DNA of 64,000 nt, from assembly GCA_031761405.1 (NCBI GenBank), contig JASEVX010000013.1:40376601-40440600 (forward strand), given 5' to 3'. The translations under genes were made by a program, and so were the position numbers. Source of the stretch: Serripes groenlandicus (Eukaryota; Mollusca; Bivalvia; Cardiida; Cardiidae). Positions 55,871-64,000 of this stretch are shown in pieces; the stretch's first letter is position 1, and each line of letters starts with the position of its first letter. The notes under the pieces were generated by a model that was not told the DNA's origin, made no database searches, and saw nothing but the letters and a program-made list of their open reading frames with translations.

Positions 55871-58800
55871 CTTTTGTATAAACCAGGTTCCAGATTAGAT
55901 GTTTGACCTGTACTTGAGGATCCTGCTTGGGGACTTGAAGGTTTTTCCGCTTGCATAATGACTTTTCTAAAGATTTCAATTAGACCAGGAACATTTCTAA
56001 AAGCACTGAAAAGAATATAAAATAAATGAATATATGTACATGTATACTGAAATGCAGGAAATATTTCAAAAGAAGTAACCTTTTTCTTAATACAACACAT
56101 TTTACCATCAACATTTTTAAAAGCTCTGAAAAGAATATAAAATCAAAGTACTGAAAGTCAGAAGGTAGAATTGTGATAGGTTAAGATGAGATGCAGAAGT
56201 ACATATAGAAATATTAGCTTAAAAAAATACCAACCATGACAGACAAGTAATGATGCATCAGACCAGAATGAAATATTTTCAAGATAATAAATGCTTGTTG
56301 GTCTTGTGAAAATGAATTGACCCAAACTCCGAATATATCATTAGGTACACATATTACAATTATCATATTTCCCAATAGCTCTATGGAAATCCCACCTGAA
56401 ACATTTATGACAGTACAGTGTCTTCTTATATATTGACCGTACGTACTGAACTAACTGATGCCTTCATAGTGTGCAATATATTAATACTATATATTAATGT
56501 TTTCAATGAAAACAGTAAACTTAGAAGTTTAATCTACCAAAACAGTTGTGATTTGAATGATTTTCTGGTTGTTCATCCCCAGTATTATACTGTACTTTTA
56601 TTGACTGTTAAACGAAATTGACTATAAGCTTCTATTTCGACAGGAAATTTGCATAAAAATGAACAGATTAATATAAAAAGGCCTACACCGAAAACAATGT
56701 AAAAATGTACAATTTTTTTTGCATCTCCAACAGCGGACAAGCGTAGCCCGGAAACGATCATCTGAGTGATAGCTATGTTGCATATGTGTAACTGCTAATA
56801 TCGGAGAAAATCTAATTAAGAGCGTGATTGAAACTGCTAGGAGTGGACACTGTAAATGAAACTTATCAATAAAGGACATTGGTTATTATATTAAAACTTT
56901 GAACTGTTTGTAAGTGGACCACCAAAGTAACATTCTCGTGAAGTTTGGATGATATCTGTCCAATGGTTTAGAAGGAGATTTTTGTTAAAGCTAACTGTTA
57001 ATTCTACCCCTATTCTGATGCAGCATGGCAGCTATCTTTTCAAACCAATCAATTTGGCCTGAACAAATGTGGTCATTTTGCCCCTTTTCTGATGCCGTCT
57101 GGCTACCATGGTGTTCAACCAATCAATACGGATTAAGCAAATCTTGGAGAAAATCACTCCAGAAAACATTTGTCCTAAATTATCTTGGAATCTGACAAGC
57201 GGATTAAGAGAATAACAGTTTACGGTTTAGGTATTTACTCCTTTCCTACTGCCCAGCAACAACAGTTTTGTTTATAAGTTATATGATTGAAAACATTTGA
57301 AAGAACACCACCAAAGGAACATTCCTGTGTAGTTTTGTTGAAATTTGCCCTGTGGATACTGATGAGATGTCATTTTAAACCATAAAATCAATTGATCCCT
57401 TTTCTGGTGCGATCTGTCAACTTTGTTTTCAACCAATCAATATTGCTTAAAGAATTATGAAGAGGGTCACTGAGAGAACAAACAATACAAGCGCTTTAAA
57501 CAAAATAGAGTTTTAAAATGTTGTCATTTTGCCGTTTTCTGATGCCGCTTCGGTCCTCTTTTTTCAACCAATTAATATAGCGTGAACACTATTCGTAGAG
57601 AGTCACTGAAGGAACATTTCTAGTAAATAACCTTTGAATCGGACAAGAATTAAATATTGGGCATTTTACTCCCTTTCTCATATCACGCAAAAAGAAGACT
57701 TATACATATATCTTTGATCATAATACAAAAATGACCGCCAAAAGAACCTTCCTTGTTGTTTTGTCCAGTGCATAAGGATGAAATGTCATTTGAAGCTTAA
57801 CGTTCAATTTCCCCTTTTAACATGCCATATTGTGTCTATGACTTTCAACCAATCACTCAGATTTAAAACATGTACCACTGAATGAACAGTTCTGCTAAAT
57901 CATCTTGAATTCAGACAAGCACTTTCATAAGAATGTAGTTTTTCAATAGTGCCATTTTGCCTCTTTTCTCATAACGCCTGTGTGCCGTGTTTAACAACCA
58001 AAACTATTATCATATTTGTTGATAGTAATATAATAATAACATTATTCCATATTATATTGGTATCAGACAAGATAATTCAGAGGAGAATCTTTTTAAAAAT
58101 TGTGCAAATTTCACTCTTTCTGATACCGTAGCAAGTTCTCCGTAGAAAATAAATATCCCGCGCAATTTCTTCTTTTGCAACAATATTTCCAAAAGTCGTC
58201 TGCTGTAGAGGCGTCACAAAGGGTCTGTATGTGGGTAAGGGATGATATCTTTTATGAATATTTCAGAATAGCAAAGAAATCATTATGGCAAAAGGAGACA
58301 TTGTTTTTTATGAGCAATGTCTCCTTTTGCCACTATATTTTCAAAAGTTGTTTGCTGCAAATGCATCTGCATGTGGGGAAAAAATGCTGTTCAAATATCA
58401 CAAACAAATCTACTTTGTCAGAAGGAATATATATTTCTCAATTATTTCTGTTACTAGAGGGAACAAAGCGTTTCAATTTAAAAAGGGCAATTTGATCAGG
58501 CGGTCGTACACACTTAGGTTTATGAGGGGAGGGTCGAAGTGATATCATTATCCTTTATTACAATGAAATATTAACACACTCAGAGACGTGTAGTTTTAGT
58601 TGGTTACCTAGAATAAGTGGATTTTGTTTTTATATAATTGACTTTTGCTTATGTTTGCATTCGTAATTTAGTCAATAAATGATTGCACTATTAATAAATG
58701 TTTGCCCTATTTTGTTGGCGTAGTGAATTTAGTGTAATGGTTTTCTCAGTCATTTACATCATGTGAATTTAAAAATTCATCTGAAACTATGTTATGCTAA

Positions 58801-61800
58801 TAAATAAATACATGTATACTGAAATGCAGGTTTTCAAAAGGAGTAACACTTTTCAAAATATCACACAATTGACCATCAACTTTCAAAAGCTGTGAACAAA
58901 ATATAAAATGAACAAATACATGTATACTGAATTGCAGGAAATATTTCAAGTTTTCAAGAATATATTAACCGTTTTCCAAATACAACAAATTTGCAGGGGA
59001 TGACTTTAAAATCATTTAGACAAAGCTAAGAAAAATGTCTATAGGAAGGGAAAGTTTTGACGCATCTGCAGCAGACACTTCTTGAAAATATTGTGGTCAA
59101 AAAGGGGAATTTCTCCTTTGGCCACAATGTTTTCAGCTTAGTTCAGTAATCACATTTATATTTAGAGAGATTTTCCATAGTTTCGCCTGAAACGTTTTAA
59201 AAGTCGTCTGATGCAGATATGTTGTTTGGGGGAATAGGTAAATTACCATAAGTGTAAATAATTAAATAAGCATATATCTGCATGTGACCTTTGAATGTAT
59301 GTGGTATTTTAAAATTGGTCTGCTTTAAATGAATATGAGGAATAATTGTTACATCCTGAAATTTTGACATAACTTTTGATACGGAGCTGAAAACATAGTT
59401 GGAAAAGGAGAAATTGCTTGTTTAGAATAAATTATTCATGTTTCCATGTGTTTAAAATTGACTGTGCAAGGGTGTCAACAATCATGTATTAGTGGAAAGA
59501 GAACAACAACCCAATTGATGCCTTATGGTACTTACTTTTCGTATGATGCAAATAAAAGTTAAAGTACTCACTCTTTAAAAGAACTAAAATCTTCTGATGC
59601 AAAGTCGGCAACATCAAATTCCCACCTTGCACGTTTTTCATCACCGGAAGTCTGAAATATAGTCGTCATTATACAGAAATAAATACTATATAATTAATGC
59701 TCAGGATGATCTGTTTAACTCGATTATATATACAACACATCTGCAGCAAACGGCTATGAAAATATGGAAAATATCTTAATACATAAAATGTTTTAGTTAA
59801 AGAATAAGGCTTTTTAAAATGTAGTCTCCTGAAGGGGAAATCTGAAAGCGTCTGTATGTGGGCAAGGGTTACTCAATTATAAAGGGTGAAAGCCGGAATA
59901 TTGCAGCATGATAAACCTCTATATTTCACTGCATGTTCTGTATGACATCAGCGTAATGAGTAGTCGAGGTTCTTTCTTGTACATAATTGAAAACATTGCG
60001 TTAAGGCAGCCCCGGTCAAATCAATTGATCTGGGTACCTGCCCAGTATATAAGGAATACTGGGTTCAAGGCCGTTTTTCTCTCCCTGTGTCATGTATTCC
60101 TTTCCTACATGCAGACGCTTTCTGAGGCCTCTGCAGCAGACGACTTTTGAAAACATTGTGACAAAAGGAGAAATTGCTTATCATGAACAATATTTCATTT
60201 TGCAACAATAATGTCTGAAAGTATGTTGGCCAAGCTGGGGTACCACCTTCTTATCCATAGATTGATAGCCTTAGTCTCAAACCACAGCTCAGCTTACAAT
60301 TGGAGAGATGGTTTGTTAGCAGCTTTGTTAGCTCTATTGATAGGGTATTCACCCCGAAACCTAGAGGTTCCGGATTAAAGCCCCAGATTTGCTGCAATAA
60401 TTTTCTCCCCGTACCACAAATGTTTTTGAAAGCACTTGTCACTTTATTGTATGAGGCTACATATTTGGCAGGGTCCTAACTTAACATTCTTTAAAATGAA
60501 TAAATAATGAAATGTCGACAAATGAAATCAAACTTTAACAGACAACCATGCATGAAGGCCAGAACGAGAAGAAATAATGGTAGTTATCAAATCAGATTTG
60601 GTTGAACCCTATTCCACATACAAAAAATCTGCAGCAGCTGATGACAGTAAAAACATTAAGTCAACAATATGGAAACTGTCTATTAAGGATATAACAATAA
60701 TTTAATTTAGTTGATGTGGCAAAAGGAAAATAATTACACGAAGAGCAGCTTCTCCTTTTGCCATCATTTTTTTCAAAAGTCATCTGCTGCAGAGGTGTCA
60801 GAAAACGTCTGTATATGGAAAATGTAGGGTAAACAACACAATTCTAAACTGAACATATGTTACCTTAACCCTTTTCTGAAAATCAATAAATCAGTGATAT
60901 ATGAACAGCAGCTGGGGTGAATTCAATCAATGATAACGGGTGTTCTTCATGAGACATGCTTAGAAAGTGTGATAATTGAGAGATGAAACTGATTGATTTA
61001 CATTAAAACAAAGATGGAAATTATTTGCTGTATTGTGAATATATTTAACAAGTTTTACAATATAAACCTTTTCCCACATAAAAAAATCTCCAACAGAAGT
61101 TATTGAAAAATATCTAGGTTAAATATGTCTACCAATGAAAGTATAATAAGTGAACAGAGTTGAAAACATTCTGGCAGGCAAAAGTAGAAAATGCTCATTA
61201 TGAGCAATTCCACATGTAATGTCACATTGTTTTCAAACATTGTCTGCTGCAGAAGCTTAAGACGCTTCTCCAGCAGACGCGTTTATGAAAGTGTTGTGGG
61301 ATGAAGACATTAAGTATACTTTATGTTTTAAGATGTTATCCAAATGTTTGCCTATCTTATAAATCTTTTTTTTAAATTTGTTGCATGTGGCAAACGGGTT
61401 CACTCTTTCTGACGCCTTTGCAGCAGACGACTTTGGAAACAGAACGAGCAATTTTTACCTTTTGCCAAAATGTTTTCAATTCTTTTAATGAATTATATTT
61501 TAATTTATAGAGTTTCCGTAATTTAACCTTGATGTTTTCAAAGTCGTCTTCTACAGATTTGCTGTATGTGGGAAAAGATTAAAGTTCATCCAAAAGAACT
61601 CAGTTGACATTTCACTTACCCAAAAATGACCAGACATTCTGTTATCACTATCTGATGCTTGGAACACATAGATATTGCCTGTGGTCGCCTGCTTGTATCT
61701 CAGAAAATATAAACCCGGTGTGACATTCCACCCTTCTGGTAACATTTCACTTTCTTCTTCATCTTTACTGCTCTAAGATTGAAAATATATATATTTTTTT

Positions 61801-62704
61801 TTTTTTATTGATATTCAAATGTTCTAAAAAACAGATACATGGAAGAGTCTCAAACCATGTTTTCCAATTTAGTTGATAGACAATGCTTTACAGGTCTATA
61901 GTCTCATTTAATATTTTGACTTTTACATTACAGAGACATCAGAAAGCGTCTGTATGTGGGAAAGGGTAAATGTTATGTTATCAAATTCTTGTAAAGCTTT
62001 GTTTAAAAGATGATTTCAAATTTCAACCAATACTTATTTCACATTTAAACCATTTACCTGATACAATACCCCGTCCATCATACAGACGCATTATGATGCC
62101 TCTGCAGTAGACGACTTTTGAAAACATTTACGCAAAGTAAAAATTACTCCTTTCCCCACATTTTTCATTCACTCAATTAATAATTAAACTCTCATTTGAG
62201 AAGACCTTTTCGATTTTGCATTAATATTTTCAGGTTTTTTGTTGCAGATTTGTTGTTTGTGGGATAGCGGTCGTCTGTTATGAACTTTGTAAGAAAAGGA
62301 AACATTGCTTGATTTTTTTTGAAAATTTGATATCTCCTTTTCCGAGAATGTTTTTAAATGTTGCTTTCTTTAGGCTTGGACTGCTCATACGTTTTAGTAG
62401 TCCCTGCTCAAGGGAAATGGTTAAGATAATTGACTGTGTCTGTCAAAATATCTCACCTTAATAAGAAATGAAAGTGAAAATAGAAACATTGTGCACTGTT
62501 TTTCGTTAACAATACGATGTTATTTTCTGTTTTTACTTGAGAAAGATTTTAGTTGGACATACCTTTTCGCCCGTCCCTAAACACTTATATCCCGATAAAA
62601 TGATCTGCCAATGCAATACACTGATGATGCTGTCTTGATGCGTGTGAATGTCTTTCTTTATCGAGTTGAACATTAATTCTAGACCTGTGACCGCCTTGAT
62701 CGAT
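55871..62704 (-). CDS. FP-domain module 7 (exons 1-4), PI31-like
   Basis: Exons in transcription order are 62563-62704, 61620-61772, 59572-59651 and 55871-56005. This is the most upstream module in the window. Exon 1 has HTHQD where the others have HTPED or HTPQD. Exon 2 reads GLYFLRYKQ and QASDSDNRMSGHFW, without cysteines. Exon 4 differs at the helix start (Pro132 for His, IFRKVIMQ for VFENVIMQ) and ends with AAAAG|GTAAAG, a slightly weaker donor than elsewhere. The intron between exons 4 and 3 is the longest free of large transposons (about 3.6 kb) and holds degenerate tandem repeats and MITEs. No start exon is visible between 62704 and 64000, so transcription probably begins outside the window. 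Confidence 0.85.
56745..58130. repeat. CCAATCAAT-family tandem repeat, module 7
   Basis: The longest version in the window, with additional units around 57540-57720 that modules 1, 3 and 5 lack. Confidence 0.62.
58175..58400. mobile_element. MITE copies with a clear central palindrome, module 7
   Basis: AGTCGTCTGCTGTAGAGGCG and GGTCTGTATGTGGGTAAGG form a right end. Next to it, GGCAAAAGGAGACATTG and CAATGTCTCCTTTTGCC form a near-perfect hairpin around 58284-58331. Confidence 0.65.
59715..59872. mobile_element. Degraded MITE, module 7
   Basis: Starts TTAACTCG and ends GTGGGCAAGGGTTA, with the centre partly deleted. It marks the same insertion as in the other modules. Confidence 0.65.
60603..60832. 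mobile_element. Second TTAA MITE site, module 7
   Basis: The left end is degraded to TTGAACCCTATTCC. The inner palindrome (GGCAAAAGGAAAA ... TCTCCTTTTGCC) is well preserved. Confidence 0.68.
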
Positions 62705-63581
62705 CTACAAATATGTCATCAATAATGAAATCTAGTCTAATTGTCGATATTAACCAATAACAAGAGTCTTATTCGTTAATTGTTTTGAAAATAAGTATAG
62801 AACGGATTGTAAAAATCTCGTTGCCCTGTTCTCAACAAGAACAACTCAAATTCACCATCTTTTCACGATATCAATCTTATAAAAACAGAAATGTTGCAGA
62901 ATGAAGATGATTTTATTTAAGCTGGAAACCGTTATTAATGCATATTTGATATAAATTGAAAGTACGGTTTTAAATGTAAGATGCTTTTATAGGCGATGAA
63001 TTTATATCCATTCGACCATAAATATGCATTTTGACACCTCTGAAGCAGATGCATTTCAAAAACATTATGACAAAAGGAGAAATCGCTCATATTCAGCAAA
63101 TTCTCCTTTTGCCATAACTTTTTCAAATGTATTCAACAACTTACTTTTTTACAAGAGAATATTCACGTTTTTAGGAAGCTGTTTTAAAAGTCGTTTGCTG
63201 CAGATTAGTTGTGTATGTGAACGGAAAAAATCATACAAAAAAAATAAATGGATGTTAATTAACCTTGTTTGAAACGGAGAAACTGCTTTCCTTTTTAAAA
63301 CAAAGTTTTTAAACCGGCAGATCTCCTATAAAAAGAAAATCATATTCTTTAAAATGGTTATTTGTCATAATACATGATCATAACACAAACACTAATAGAA
63401 TAATCTGATTCTGTAAGCTCTGTTTCAATAAACGCGTTTTAATATAATGTTTATCGTCTGTCCGTACTAGTGAGATAGTACTTGTGGTGTTTCCTAAAGC
63501 CCACCCACCACCCTTATAAAGACACTTAGATAAATATTGTTTTTGTTTGTTTTATAACGGGTATCTTATTCGCATATTAAT

Positions 63582-63647
63582 GCTATTCATTCCGTAAAAG
63601 GGGAATAATTACGGAATGAATAGCTTATCTGTGGGTTGCAACCCACA
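63582..63647. other. Two adjacent perfect inverted repeats
   Basis: GCTATTCATTCCGTAA (63582-63597) pairs with TTACGGAATGAATAGC (63609-63624) as a 16-bp stem with an 11-base loop. TGTGGGTTGCAACCCACA (63630-63647) is a perfect 18-bp palindrome. They lie in otherwise unannotated sequence at 63440-63690. Confidence 0.75.
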
Positions 63648-63689
63648 AGATTCAAACAAAAGAAAAAAACACAAATACACTTCATGAGT

Positions 63690-64000
63690 ACGTCGAACTT
63701 TGTCCGGCACACACTTAGCACAAACGTTTACCATGATGAGGCGGCGTGTCGCGCACAAGACCCAGGCCTGAATCTTGATATCAAGGTCACACTTAAAGTT
63801 CAAAGATCAAAATGAGTACTGTTTGGTGGACTGTACCTTTTCCGGGCCGCATGTTAACCATGCATCATAGGATTGCAAGGACACTTGGCACAAACGTTCA
63901 TCATGCATGATATGATACCCAAGTTACTGGGCGCACATGTTCACAATGGTGAGGTGAAGATGGCAGAAGTGCAAACAAATTTTGCAAGAAATGAGACCAC
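63690..64000. repeat. AAGGTCACACTTAAAG-family repeat at the window edge
   Basis: Same family as 38480-39110, about two units, cut by the end of the window. Confidence 0.7.

Larger units (their letters stand above)
34..62704 (-). other. Putative tandem FP-domain (PI31-like) gene or gene cluster, seven modules
   Basis: Twenty-eight minus-strand exons form seven repeats of a four-exon module. Each module matches the N-terminal FP domain of proteasome inhibitor PI31, a fold that in PI31 mediates dimerisation and binding to Fbxo7. Exon 1 begins with the last base of a codon and exon 4 ends with the first two bases of a codon, so consecutive modules join in frame (AA or AG + A gives Lys or Arg). 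No module has an initiating Met exon, a stop codon or a poly(A) context of its own. If spliced through, the window encodes 1190 residues of FP repeats. The proline-rich C-terminal inhibitory part of PI31 is not visible. The alternative is several tandem genes whose first and last exons I cannot see. The domain identity is strong; the single-gene model is inference. Confidence 0.65.

Overview
The window looks like intronic and exonic DNA from a mollusc, most likely a bivalve. It is AT-rich, intron-dense eukaryotic sequence, packed with interspersed repeats whose endings and tRNA-derived SINEs resemble families I know from bivalve genomes. The organism call is inference, not a database match. 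There are no bacterial operons, CRISPR arrays or rRNA genes.

The protein-coding backbone is on the minus strand. Seven head-to-tail copies of a four-exon module were found. Each module encodes one FP (Fbxo7/PI31) domain, the N-terminal domain of proteasome inhibitor PI31 (PSMF1). Exon lengths are 142, 153, 80 and 135 bp in every copy, 510 bp or 170 codons in total, and all 28 exons are open with usable GT/AG sites. Each module begins and ends in the same codon phase, so exon 4 of one module can splice in frame to exon 1 of the next. No module has its own start exon or stop exon. The simplest reading is one large gene (or several) encoding tandem FP domains, running from beyond position 64000 to below position 1. 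An orphan 225-bp candidate exon at 40640-40864 has the same phase and would fit between modules 6 and 5.

Layout, low to high coordinates (reverse of transcription): module 1 (34-5643), module 2 (7177-12209), module 3 (14412-22559), module 4 (24091-28862), module 5 (31051-36545), candidate linker exon (40640-40864), module 6 (43583-48867), module 7 (55871-62704). Modules 1+2 and 3+4 are nearly identical 14-kb dimers, a recent segmental duplication (or an assembly duplication). They differ mainly by a 2.6-kb LINE in module 3, a SINE in module 2 and a deletion of about 75 bp in module 3. Module 5 is a third, slightly more diverged copy of the module 1/3 type. Modules 6 and 7 are older.

Mobile DNA fills the introns. 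It includes a 5'-truncated L1/Tx1-like LINE with an open reverse transcriptase frame (18574-21200), a 4.2-kb terminal-inverted-repeat transposon with a TTA target duplication and a decayed, unfamiliar transposase-like gene (48956-53149), at least four SINE insertions, many copies of a fold-back MITE bounded by TTAA, and four families of degenerate tandem or interspersed repeats. None interrupts an FP-domain exon.
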